The notes beneath the pieces are model-generated. The model ran no database searches. It was not told the origin of the DNA and worked only from the letters and a program-made list of their open reading frames with translations. A stretch of DNA of 16,397 nucleotides. Origin: JBMORO01 sp049322295. Lineage in GTDB: Bacteria > Patescibacteriota > Minisyncoccia > RBG-13-40-8-A. Numbering within the stretch: the first letter of the stretch is position 1; every line of letters begins with the position of its first letter. The translations under genes and the position numbers were made by a program. Location of the stretch: positions 1-16,397 of the forward strand of contig JBMORO010000016.1 of the NCBI GenBank assembly GCA_049322295.1. The letters run 5' to 3'. Shown here one piece after another: positions 6,529 to 13,449 of this stretch.

Positions 6529-7356
6529 ATGCCAAACGAAACCAAGGACACGGTTAAGTCCGCAGAAAGTTCAACCTCGTCCACTGAACAACAAAAAGAG
6601 ACGATTCCTCAAGGTAAAAGTGTGCCACTCAAGGAAGCCTATCAACAACCAGAGCCAACCAAAGTTGAGCCAGGTAAGGAAGGCGAAGAAGAAAACTTGG
6701 CTGACGATGGATTACTGCTCGCTGTTGAGAGTGAGACCTTGTTAAATAAGAAGGAAAAACCGACCGAAGAGGAAGAACGCAAACAAGAACCAACTCCTGA
6801 AGAGTTAGAACTTAAAAAGCAGGAAGGTTTAAAAAAGGAAACCGAACGGCTTTTAAGTATTGTTTCTGATTTGCGCAAACAAAAAACGGCTTTAAAAAAA
6901 CAAGTGGCGGAAGAAGAGGAAGAGGAAGAAGAAGAGGAGGAAACGGATGAAACTATTTCTGCAAAAAATAAGACAGAAATGTATATCGCCCGTGAGTTTG
7001 CCAAAAGAGATTTTTATGATGCTCATCCTGAAATTTACAAAGGTCAGGGTGGACTAAAAAATCGGCAAGCCATTGAGGATTACATCCGTTTCAAATTTAA
7101 TCCGCAAGGACTTGATCCCGCGACTGAATTAGAACTGTTAGAAATGGTGCATAAGCAATTTTATGGCGCTTATGAACAAGAAAGTGCGGTGCGGGATGCT
7201 AAAAACCAAACCAGAAATCAGATGCTTTTGAATGATATTGCCGCAGCTGCTACTGACAGAAGCCGTTCTACTTTAACAACTAAAACGCCTCCTAAAGAAA
7301 TGAAATTTCCAAAACCATTAAGACCTTCCGAATGGTATCCGAAAGAGGAGGCATAA
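6529..7356 (+). CDS. Acidic scaffold-like head protein
   Basis: The 275-residue product is very acidic and largely helical, as expected of an internal scaffold that guides capsid assembly. The N-terminal 100 residues are disordered and rich in Glu, Pro, Ser and Thr. A coiled-coil (KKETERLLSIVSDLRKQKTA) leads into eleven consecutive glutamates at 128-138. The C-terminal part (about 150-220) contains IAREFAKRDFYDAHPEI and TELELLEMVHKQF. ATG 6529 is chosen because AAAAAGGA lies at 6515-6522; an in-frame TTG at 6490 would begin inside the hairpin. The position between portal and capsid is where scaffolds are found. No protease motif is seen. Confidence 0.7.
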   Translation: MPNETKDTVKSAESSTSSTEQQKETIPQGKSVPLKEAYQQPEPTKVEPGKEGEEENLADDGLLLAVESETLLNKKEKPTEEEERKQEPTPEELELKKQEGLKKETERLLSIVSDLRKQKTALKKQVAEEEEEEEEEEETDETISAKNKTEMYIAREFAKRDFYDAHPEIYKGQGGLKNRQAIEDYIRFKFNPQGLDPATELELLEMVHKQFYGAYEQESAVRDAKNQTRNQMLLNDIAAAATDRSRSTLTTKTPPKEMKFPKPLRPSEWYPKEEA

Positions 7357-7367
7357 AAAGGTTAATT

Positions 7368-7775
7368 ATGGCTTTCATTCCAGTTGAGGGATATGAGGGG
7401 AAAAATCGCCAAGTGAGAGCAGCCAATTCCACTGCCTTTACCAAAGGTGATGCTTGTGTTGATGACGGGACTGGTTATATTACGACCGGGACTTCTTCAT
7501 CACAAAATGTGCCTTATGTGGCAATGGAAACTGTGACTACTACTTCAGCCGGTGAGTTAGTGAATGTTATTTTGACCGAAGGCGTCATTTTTGAGGCTGA
7601 TACTGATGCGGCCGTGGCGCAAACAGATGTGGGCACGCTTTGCGATTTATTTGATAAAGACCAACTCAACCCAGATGCTTCCACTCACGATGTCTTTGAA
7701 ATTATTGAAATTGTTGGCGCAGCCGGCACGGCTACTAAAGTGAGAGGAAAGTTCAGAATGCAGTCAGATGCCTAA
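7368..7775 (+). CDS. Capsid decoration-like protein
   Basis: The 135-residue product starts at ATG 7368, preceded by AAAAAGG at 7356-7362, with TTAAT between. A longer frame from 7332 would overlap the scaffold gene and lacks such a site. The protein is beta-rich, with many small residues: NRQVRAANSTAFTKGDAC, then GELVNVILTEGVIFEADTD, ending KVRGKFRMQSDA. This is the character of small head-decoration or cement proteins, which bind the capsid exterior and are usually encoded directly before the major capsid protein, as here. The assignment comes from position and fold character; the family is not certain. Confidence 0.6.
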   Translation: MAFIPVEGYEGKNRQVRAANSTAFTKGDACVDDGTGYITTGTSSSQNVPYVAMETVTTTSAGELVNVILTEGVIFEADTDAAVAQTDVGTLCDLFDKDQLNPDASTHDVFEIIEIVGAAGTATKVRGKFRMQSDA

Positions 7776-7780
7776 TTTTT

Positions 7781-8165
7781 ATGATTACTCGGGCAGACTT
7801 TTCGTCCTTAACAGGACACTTAGACGAGGTATTTAATGAAGCGGCATCGGCTAAAATTGCAGAGTCAGTTGGTTTTACTATTTTTGATACTCAAGTATTT
7901 ACTGAGTGGACATATGATTATTTGGCAGTTCACGGTTTGGGTGGAGCAGTTTATGTGGCTGATGGTCAAGAAATCCCCACTTCTACCTCGGATCAGGGCT
8001 ACACGGCCAGCTATTCGCATAGCTATTATGGCACGATAGTCGCTGTTACTGACAGGATGAGAACCTTTGACTTATATGGAGTCATTGACTCACTTGTCAG
8101 AAATAAGATTGATACGGTCTTTGACCAGATTGATCAGAGTCTGGCAGATGTGCTGTTATATGGAT
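7781..8165 (+). CDS. Major capsid protein, exon 1 (joins 9129-9733)
   Basis: This exon encodes residues 1-128 and the first base of codon 129 of the capsid subunit. The unspliced frame runs on to a stop at 8329, but the capsid-like sequence ends at SLADVLLYG. The sequence GTIVAVTDRMRTFDLYGVI and then DQIDQSLADVLLYG is like HK97-fold capsid proteins of the Mu gpT-like type, in which a long helix ends in 'vL.nGf.tsyT'. The matching continuation (SSSYTDVFDQT) lies 963 bases downstream, after the intron. Splicing at 8165/9129 makes codon 129 TGG (Trp) and a 329-residue protein. ATG 7781 follows the decoration gene by five bases and has no obvious ribosome-binding site. Confidence 0.85.
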
Positions 8166-8356
8166 TAACTAAACCAGTCCATACAAAACCTGTTCTAATT
8201 AAAGGGGAAAATCTAAAAACCGCTTTTAAGCGGTTCATGACAACCCTCAACAAGGTGATTATTCACCAGTTGCAGAGACTAACCGAACGGGACGGATTTA
8301 TTCCGTATGCGATAGTCCGAACTGCATAGAAATATGCAGAGATAAGCAGAAATGTT

Positions 8357-9046
8357 TTATCCTTGTTCTTTGACAAATTTATCAAATAATTTTATAAGAT
8401 GACGGCGATTATTAGTTTTATTATTACTCCAGAGAAGTTGTTTAGCAAATAAAAGAATTCGTTGTTCGTATGCCTGATGTTCTTTTTCTGAGTTAAAAAG
8501 TTTTAAATTAGATAAAATATTATTTAATTTATTACCATCTTTATGATGAACAACTTCTTGAGAATTCAAAATCCGATTAAGATTTTGTTCCATTACTAAA
8601 ATATGTTCTGGGACATAACCATTATGAGAGCGGGTTGGATGGTTATCGGTTTTAATAAATTTATAACCATTGCGAATAAAAAAACCACCTTTCCAACTCC
8701 AACTATCTTTTCCTTTTGGTTTTAATTGTTGAAATTGTCGGCGAGGTAAATTAAATTTATTAAAAAGATTTTGAATAGTAGCGTGACAAACATTATATTC
8801 TTTGGCTATGTCTTTAAAAGATTTATTTTCTTTCCAGTATTTATCCGATAATTCTTGTTTAGTAAGAAAGATTTTTGACGGATGACTCTCAATCTTATTT
8901 CTTGTAGGAATTTTATGTTTAAGAAGCCAATGATATATTGTCCATCTGGAATTATGATTTTCTTTGGCAATTTTCTCAATAGATTTTTGTTGAATAATAT
9001 ATTGAGAATAAAGCCAATCACGATTTTTGTAGTTTTGATTAGTCAT
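8357..9046 (-). CDS. HNH homing endonuclease encoded antisense within the intron
   Basis: The 229-residue enzyme would cut intronless capsid alleles and thereby spread the intron. Two helix-turn-helix units come first (about 8-50 with SIEKIAKENHNSRWTIYHWL, and 64-103 with SFKDIAKEYNVCHATIQNLF). The HNH nuclease follows at 118-183: WKGGFFIRNGYKF, then PEHILVMEQ with H148, VVHHKDGNKLNN with H167-H168, and LSNLKL with N180. This is the layout of phage HNH endonucleases. It lies wholly inside the intron after P9, on the strand opposite to the capsid gene, and has a promoter-like sequence at 9081-9109. The start ATG has no evident ribosome-binding site. The frame is intact and all key residues are present, so it is probably active. 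Confidence 0.92.
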   Translation of the reverse strand: MTNQNYKNRDWLYSQYIIQQKSIEKIAKENHNSRWTIYHWLLKHKIPTRNKIESHPSKIFLTKQELSDKYWKENKSFKDIAKEYNVCHATIQNLFNKFNLPRRQFQQLKPKGKDSWSWKGGFFIRNGYKFIKTDNHPTRSHNGYVPEHILVMEQNLNRILNSQEVVHHKDGNKLNNILSNLKLFNSEKEHQAYEQRILLFAKQLLWSNNKTNNRRHLIKLFDKFVKEQG

Positions 9047-9080
9047 AAGATTTATGATTAGTTAATTAGATTATACATTT

Positions 9081-9109
9081 ATCTTATATTATTATTTGTT
9101 TTTTGTCAA
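9081..9109 (-). promoter_or_regulatory. Promoter of the intron endonuclease gene
   Basis: On the minus strand a perfect -35 TTGACA (complement of 9104-9109) is followed, after a 17-base spacer, by TAAGAT (complement of 9081-9086), a four-of-six match to the -10 consensus. A second TATAAT is present at the complement of 9070-9075 but lies 28 bases from the -35. The site is 35 bases upstream of the endonuclease ATG, inside the intron. Confidence 0.6.
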
Positions 9110-9128
9110 ATACATAGTAACAAAATTG

Positions 9129-9733
9129 GGAGTTCAAGTTACACTGACGTGTTTGACCAAACACATACAGCTACCTGTCCAGATTCACAAACGTTATTTT
9201 ACACAGCTCACGTCTATGGCGTGGCAACATCATCCAATACTTATCGCAACCAAATTCGGTTAATTGATGAAGCTCAACAAAATCCAAAGATTTCACGGGC
9301 AGCCATTATTGATGCTTATGTAGACGCCAAGAATTACAAGGATGTTAATAGCACCAACCGACCAATTACACTTGATACTCTGGTAGTTTCTCCCAAGAAC
9401 TACGATTGGGCATTAAGATGTATTGAGTCCCCAGGTGTTGTTGGCAGTCCTAATGTGGATATTAATCCATTAAGAGGTTGGATTAAGAAAGTGGTGATGT
9501 GGGAAAAATTAAGTGCGGATTCAGCGGGAACTGATAAATCAAATTATTGGTTCGCCTATGATTCCAAAAAGGTCGGCGACTCCTTAAAGGCATTATTTGC
9601 CCGAAAACCAAAATTATACCCGCCAGATGTGGTGTATAAGACTGGTAACTGGGAGTATAAAATTGATTTCTACTATATGATTGCTCGCTGCTTTCCGGCC
9701 TACATTCGTGGGTCAAATGCAACCGAAGCATAA
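9129..9733 (+). CDS. Major capsid protein, exon 2 (joins 7781-8165)
   Basis: This exon encodes the last two bases of codon 129 and residues 130-329 of the capsid subunit. It begins with SSSYTDVFDQTHTATCPDS, continues with the helix NQIRLIDEAQQNPKISRAAI, and has RPITLDTLVVSPKNYDWALR (beta-rich P-domain) and a C-terminus with KIDFYYMIARCFPAY. The first in-frame GTG at 9149 is not a good start: it would delete the conserved SSSYTD segment, and no ribosome-binding site precedes it. The exon is therefore best read as the spliced continuation. The protein would form the icosahedral head. The family resemblance is to gpT/HK97-type capsid proteins and is inferred. Confidence 0.85.
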
Positions 9734-9751
9734 TTCATATAGTTTAATCTT

Positions 9752-10159
9752 ATGAACATTCAGTTAGATTGGGGTAAACTTTATAAACTCGGCGATTGTA
9801 AGGCAATTGGCATTCCTTGGACTAAAGAAGAAGCAGATGCGCATTATCATCTAAAAATTCCGGCAGAATATGTCCGTCAAGGTATTTTAACTGCCGGAGC
9901 GTGGGAAGAACAAAAAGTCAAAGATGAAGCGCTAATGGCTAAGGGTGAAATTCCTTTAGTGCAAAGATCTCAAGATGAATTAGTCAACTTAGCCAAAGAA
10001 AAAGGATTTGCAGTGGCATCATCTACGCCTCACGATGATTTAGTGCGTCTGATTAACTCTGCGCCAGAAAAGAAAGAAGTGAAAAAAGAACCCGAAGAAG
10101 AACCAACTCCGACTGAAGTTAAAGGATATGAAAGAAAAACTAAAAAAACTCGTAAATAG
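9752..10159 (+). CDS. Hypothetical structural protein with a HeH/SAP-like C-terminal domain
   Basis: The 135-residue product follows the capsid gene. The N-terminus (1-70) contains LGDCKAIGIPWTKEEADAHY and IPAEYVRQGILTAG. Residues about 74-105 (SQDELVNLAKEKGFAVASST, then DDLVRLI) look like a short helix-extended-helix (HeH/SAP or Rho-N) fold, often seen in phage head proteins near the capsid gene. The tail is disordered and rich in Lys, Glu and Pro. Its end overlaps the next gene by 32 bases. The function is unknown; head-completion roles fit only by position. Confidence 0.6.
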   Translation: MNIQLDWGKLYKLGDCKAIGIPWTKEEADAHYHLKIPAEYVRQGILTAGAWEEQKVKDEALMAKGEIPLVQRSQDELVNLAKEKGFAVASSTPHDDLVRLINSAPEKKEVKKEPEEEPTPTEVKGYERKTKKTRK

Positions 10160-10931
10160 AAATGTGTTTTCTATCGGCGTTATTATTTTGTTAGGTTTTG
10201 CCGCCTTTGCTTCTGCTGGGGGATTAAGCGGACAGATTAACATTGAAAATGTAGAAAGATTAGAAATCAATAATCCTCCTTTAGGAAATATCGCCGATGA
10301 AGATTTAAGTTTAGGCAGCGGTGCTTACACTGAAGACCAAGATGATATGGCTACTTCCACTTTGGATTTAGCTGATATGGGCGGTCTATCAATTTTTGAC
10401 AGATTGAGATTTGGTGATGAGCCCGCAACTGATAATAATAGTGTTACTTATAAGTATGCTTACAAAGATTTTACTGATGCAACGGCCACTCTTTTTGCTA
10501 TCCAAGTGCAAGAGAGCGATGGAGCAAGCACAAATCCAAATGTTTTTATTGATGAGATAATGTTGCAGTTAGATGGAATGCCGACAACTACTATTCAAAT
10601 GTTTGTTGGCACTTCTTCCAGTCAGTATGTCAATTATACGAACACAATTGTGGGCACTGGCAATATCGCTGGCGGCCCAATTGGTTTAATGGATAATGTT
10701 TTGGTGACTGATGGCGGTTTGTATGATGCAACTAATACGGTTTTTTCCAGTTATGATTCTACTTTTGCCCCGCCAAATCTTGGTTATGGCACTGACGAGA
10801 GGGCTATTCCTATCACTCCCGGAGCTTGGATTGTGGGTGTTGCTTCTACTACTGATGGAGATGCTGGTGATTTCTATACTGGAGATTTATTTGATGGCAA
10901 GGTTTTTATCCGTTACAAAATTGTCAAATAA
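10128..10931 (+). CDS. Secreted or membrane-anchored beta-rich protein with a signal peptide
   Basis: The 267-residue product starts at ATG 10128, preceded by AAAGGAT, a good ribosome-binding site. The N-terminus is a textbook signal peptide: basic residues (KEKLKKLVNR), a hydrophobic core (VFSIGVIILLGFAAF) and a likely cleavage site after ASA at 28-30. The mature part is acidic and beta-rich, with many Thr, Ser and Asp (for example TTIQMFVGTSSSQYVNYTN and GAWIVGVASTTDGDAG). I do not recognise the family. Exported proteins are unusual among virion genes, so this may be displayed on the host surface or taken from a host surface-protein gene. An extended hairpin lies directly downstream. Confidence 0.7.
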   Translation: MKEKLKKLVNRNVFSIGVIILLGFAAFASAGGLSGQINIENVERLEINNPPLGNIADEDLSLGSGAYTEDQDDMATSTLDLADMGGLSIFDRLRFGDEPATDNNSVTYKYAYKDFTDATATLFAIQVQESDGASTNPNVFIDEIMLQLDGMPTTTIQMFVGTSSSQYVNYTNTIVGTGNIAGGPIGLMDNVLVTDGGLYDATNTVFSSYDSTFAPPNLGYGTDERAIPITPGAWIVGVASTTDGDAGDFYTGDLFDGKVFIRYKIVK

Positions 10932-10936
10932 CTTAA

Positions 10937-10998
10937 TATCCTCACGCTCTGTTCTTTCGTTTCGCTTTGGCGGAATTGGGAGGACAGGCGTGAGGATA
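10937..10998 (+). promoter_or_regulatory. Strong intergenic hairpin
   Basis: TATCCTCACGC at 10937-10947 pairs perfectly over 11 bp with GCGTGAGGATA at 10988-10998. CTGT (10949-10952) with ACAG (10984-10987) can extend it after one bulged T. No T tract follows, so it is not a classical terminator. An RNA-processing or stabilising element is possible. It fills most of the 78-base gap between the genes. Confidence 0.55.
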
Positions 10999-11009
10999 AA
11001 TAAACTATT

Positions 11010-11453
11010 ATGGGAAATCTTTATAATGCAGGCACAATTAGAACATCAGCGGCATTAGCTGCAGCTGGCGCTTGGGATAGTTCACCTACTGTTTTTGATT
11101 GCCAGGGCGCTGACCAGGCTGATTTTTGGATTAGCTATGATGAACACGCCTCGGCCAGTGCTGGCAAGGTGAAAATTAAAATAGAAACAGCCACCGAAGT
11201 GGCTGGGACTAAAATTTGGTCTAATGCCCGCTATGTCGTTTTAACTGGCACATTTACTGGCGGCGCTGATGTGGCCAGTCAGGTGCAGTCAGAAACAGTT
11301 GAATTTGACCCGACAGTTGCAACAGCCGAATACATTCATCTAATGGTGCCTGATTTAAATGCCGACTTTATTCGGATAAATGTGGCTGAGTCAGGAGATA
11401 CAACCAATCCTGGCACAGTTGTGATTTATACCCGATTAAAGTCATTAACCTAA
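11010..11453 (+). CDS. Hypothetical virion-type beta protein
   Basis: The 147-residue product has no signal peptide. It is beta-rich and moderately acidic: GAWDSSPTVFDCQGADQADF, then KVKIKIETATEVAGTK, and ends GTVVIYTRLKSLT. The N-terminal NLYNAGTIRTSAALAAAGAW and the overall size suit a small head, neck or tail-attachment protein, but no specific family is evident. It sits between two genes with export signals and is followed, after a single base, by the next gene. Confidence 0.6.
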   Translation: MGNLYNAGTIRTSAALAAAGAWDSSPTVFDCQGADQADFWISYDEHASASAGKVKIKIETATEVAGTKIWSNARYVVLTGTFTGGADVASQVQSETVEFDPTVATAEYIHLMVPDLNADFIRINVAESGDTTNPGTVVIYTRLKSLT

Positions 11454-11454
11454 T

Positions 11455-12183
11455 ATGACTTCTACAAAACCAAAAAAGAGTTTAATTTATTTTGGTATTG
11501 CTGCCATTGTCGTGATTTTGGGTTTGGCTTACGGTGTGTTTGCTTTAAATAAAGAGCAGATGTTTCGGGCAGTGGAAACCAGAATACTGACGCAAACCAA
11601 TAATGATTGGCAAGTGACTGATGCCACGACGACGGGATCGCTTTATGTAACTGGCGAAGCCCGTTTTAATTCTGCCAGTTCTACCTCATTAAATGTGAAT
11701 GGATTATTTAAGGTTGATTCAAGTGGAAACGCCACAACCTCTGATTTAGTTATTTTAGACGGAGATTTAAATAAAGATATGAGTGCTTTGACAATCTGGG
11801 GGTCATTGACAACTGGCGGGACCTTCACAGTGGGTAGTATAGCCTCTGCGACTGATTATCTTATTATTGGTAATAACGTAGCTAATGATGATGATAATTT
11901 ATATTTTGATATCGGATTAAATGAGTATTTAGGGTGGGATGATGATCCTGGCGAATTTGATTTAACTGATGATTTAAATATAACTGGTAATGCAACGACA
12001 AGTCTTGATATTATTGCTGGCGGAGCAATGGGGACGGGCACCTCTACTCTTCAAATCAAAGCAGATACAACTGGCGGTAATGGCTCAAGTTGTCTTGAAA
12101 TGGTTAATGTGGAAGGTGCAACTTATGCTATTTATATCAATGGCGCAGGCACTTTAACCGCCCAAGTTGGCACTTGCAAATAA
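11455..12183 (+). CDS. Membrane-anchored protein with fibre-like beta modules
   Basis: The 242-residue product begins with a basic stretch and one hydrophobic helix (LIYFGIAAIVVILGLAYGVF, residues 10-29), which acts as a membrane anchor or uncleaved signal. The rest consists of short beta modules rich in Thr, Ser, Gly and Asn, such as TDATTTGSLYVTGEARFNSA, SGNATTSDLVILDGDL and DLNITGNATTSLDI. The same style of module occurs in the giant protein at the right end. The C-terminus has a two-cysteine piece (C at about 217 and 241) ending in LTAQVGTCK. The function is probably adhesion or surface structure. The ATG stands one base after the previous stop. Confidence 0.65.
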   Translation: MTSTKPKKSLIYFGIAAIVVILGLAYGVFALNKEQMFRAVETRILTQTNNDWQVTDATTTGSLYVTGEARFNSASSTSLNVNGLFKVDSSGNATTSDLVILDGDLNKDMSALTIWGSLTTGGTFTVGSIASATDYLIIGNNVANDDDNLYFDIGLNEYLGWDDDPGEFDLTDDLNITGNATTSLDIIAGGAMGTGTSTLQIKADTTGGNGSSCLEMVNVEGATYAIYINGAGTLTAQVGTCK

Positions 12184-12186
12184 TTT

Positions 12187-13365
12187 ATGTCATTGAAGAT
12201 TGCAAAACCAAACGAACCAATTCTTTTGACTTATACTGTGCCATTTTATAAGACAGATAAGGTGGTAAAAGTTGAAGTCTATTCGCCAGGCACCTCTGCC
12301 GCTCCTGGTAATTTATTATCCACAGAAACCTTAACGCATCAATCAGCAGGTAGATTTGCTAAATTATATACTCCGCCAGCAGACCAGGATTTTTTAGACT
12401 TAGTTTATAAAGTTTATAAATCAGACGGCACAACTTTAGATTTGGCTTATACGCCGTTTATTCAGCAATTAGTTCTAAATGGCTACTCAGCTGGCGGCGG
12501 CACCTATGGCGGCACAACCGTTCAGCCGCTATCTGATGATGACTATGAAAAAATTGCAGAGAAAATCTGGCAGAAAAGGATTGATAAAATCACGGAAAAA
12601 AATTCAGCTGCTGTTTATTTAAAACAACAGCCAGAAACAGATTTAGCGGGTATTCAAAGAATTGTGCAGACAGAAAATAAAAATCTGTCAGAATTAGGGG
12701 TTAGCATTCAAAATATGATCACAAAAGGATTTAATAAATTTAATACATTGTTTGATTTACCAAAATTATTTAAAGAAAAATTTAAAGAAAAAGAAAAATT
12801 TATTAAAGAAAAAGAAAACATAGAACAATTAGTTAATAAAATTAGTCAATCAATTTTAATGTTTAACACCTTAACTGTTTTAGACACCAAACTTTCTGAT
12901 TTGCTTTTGAAACAAAAAGTATTTCAAATAAATGATTTTGATTGGTTTTTTAATGATGTAAAACAGATGAGTAAAAATTTATCAGCCGAACAGACAGAAC
13001 AGTTGAATAATTTTATGCAGTTTAAGGTATCGCAAGTTGTCAGTGAAATTGACAATCAATCCAGTAAGAGAATGTTATCTTCAATGACTGAAACAATGAA
13101 CACGGTTTATGATAAAAATTCCAAAGAAGCCAAAGAAATTAAAAAGTCAATTCAACAACTACAGGCACAAATTGCTAAAAATGAAGATAACTTAAAAGAA
13201 TTAGCAATTAAACAACAAGATGGACTAAAAGAAGTCATTATGATTTTACAGAATAATATCTTAGCCCTGGCTAAATTGATTGAAAAAAACGAGAATTTTA
13301 GAAGTTTAAATTTTACTGATATTACAACCAATTTAAATCAATTAAAAAGAAGATTTTATGAATAA
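12187..13365 (+). CDS. Beta-domain plus long coiled-coil protein
   Basis: The 392-residue product has an N-terminal beta-sandwich-like domain (1-105; ILLTYTVPFYKTDKVVKVEV and AGRFAKLYTPPADQDFLDLV), a Gly-rich hinge (YSAGGGTYGG, about 100-110), and then helices to the end. A very charged coil rich in Lys and Glu lies near 195-212 (LFKEKFKEKEKFIKEKE), followed by further heptad-like segments (IKKSIQQLQAQIAKNEDN). Such a head-plus-stalk design suits a fibre, a tail-stalk or a tape-measure-like protein. It is short for a tape measure and has no membrane segments. The family is unknown. It starts three bases after the previous stop. Confidence 0.65.
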   Translation: MSLKIAKPNEPILLTYTVPFYKTDKVVKVEVYSPGTSAAPGNLLSTETLTHQSAGRFAKLYTPPADQDFLDLVYKVYKSDGTTLDLAYTPFIQQLVLNGYSAGGGTYGGTTVQPLSDDDYEKIAEKIWQKRIDKITEKNSAAVYLKQQPETDLAGIQRIVQTENKNLSELGVSIQNMITKGFNKFNTLFDLPKLFKEKFKEKEKFIKEKENIEQLVNKISQSILMFNTLTVLDTKLSDLLLKQKVFQINDFDWFFNDVKQMSKNLSAEQTEQLNNFMQFKVSQVVSEIDNQSSKRMLSSMTETMNTVYDKNSKEAKEIKKSIQQLQAQIAKNEDNLKELAIKQQDGLKEVIMILQNNILALAKLIEKNENFRSLNFTDITTNLNQLKRRFYE

Positions 13366-13368
13366 GAT

Positions 13369-13449
13369 ATGACTAATTTACAGTATTTAAATTATAATCC
13401 GCAAAAAGTTTTTCAAGATTATAATTATTATATTCCAAGTTTTTTATGA
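13369..13449 (+). CDS. Possible 26-residue Tyr-rich peptide
   Basis: ATG 13369 follows the previous stop by three bases, and the TGA overlaps the ATG of the next gene (ATGA at 13446-13449). The peptide is rich in Tyr and Asn (MTNLQYLNYNPQKVFQ at its start). It fills the only gap here, and the coupling pattern is the same as elsewhere in the window. It may act mainly to carry ribosomes to the next start. Confidence 0.35.
   Translation: MTNLQYLNYNPQKVFQDYNYYIPSFL

Larger units (their letters stand above)
8166..9128 (+). ncRNA. Group I self-splicing intron in the capsid gene
   Basis: The catalytic core can be read directly. P1: exon TATGGAT (8159-8165) pairs with guide GTCCATA (8177-8183), ending in the diagnostic U-G pair at the 5' splice site. 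P3: GTTC 8192-8195 with GAAC 8285-8288. P4: AGGG 8203-8206 with CCCT 8244-8247. P5: CCGCT/AGCGG at 8220-8233. P6: GGTGA/TCACC at 8254-8267. P7: GACTA 8277-8281 with TAGTC 8313-8317, within the conserved GCAGAGACTA and ATAGTCC elements. P8: ACGGA/TCCGT at 8292-8306. P9: CTGCAT/ATGCAG at 8322-8339. The terminal G is 9128, the only position nearby that is a G and restores the capsid frame. Only three bases separate P7 from P3, so the P7.1/P7.2 insert of subgroup IA is missing. P10 is weak (two pairs). Confidence 0.92.

Noticed and set aside
6642..7004. 120-residue Ser-rich frame on the minus strand
   Set aside because: It is the antisense shadow of the Glu-rich scaffold-like gene; the Ser run mirrors the Glu codons.
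7836..8039. 67-residue plus-strand frame inside capsid exon 1
   Set aside because: It is an out-of-frame shadow of the capsid sequence.
7781..9733. Capsid gene as a frameshifted pseudogene, or interrupted by an intein
   Set aside because: The interruption contains stop codons in the capsid frame, so it cannot be an intein. It carries a complete group I core with frame-restoring splice sites, and both exons look intact.
10711..11058. 115-residue plus-strand frame spanning the 10937-10998 hairpin
   Set aside because: It overlaps two better-supported genes in another frame and its first part is an unnatural Leu/Met-rich shadow. It also spans the hairpin gap.
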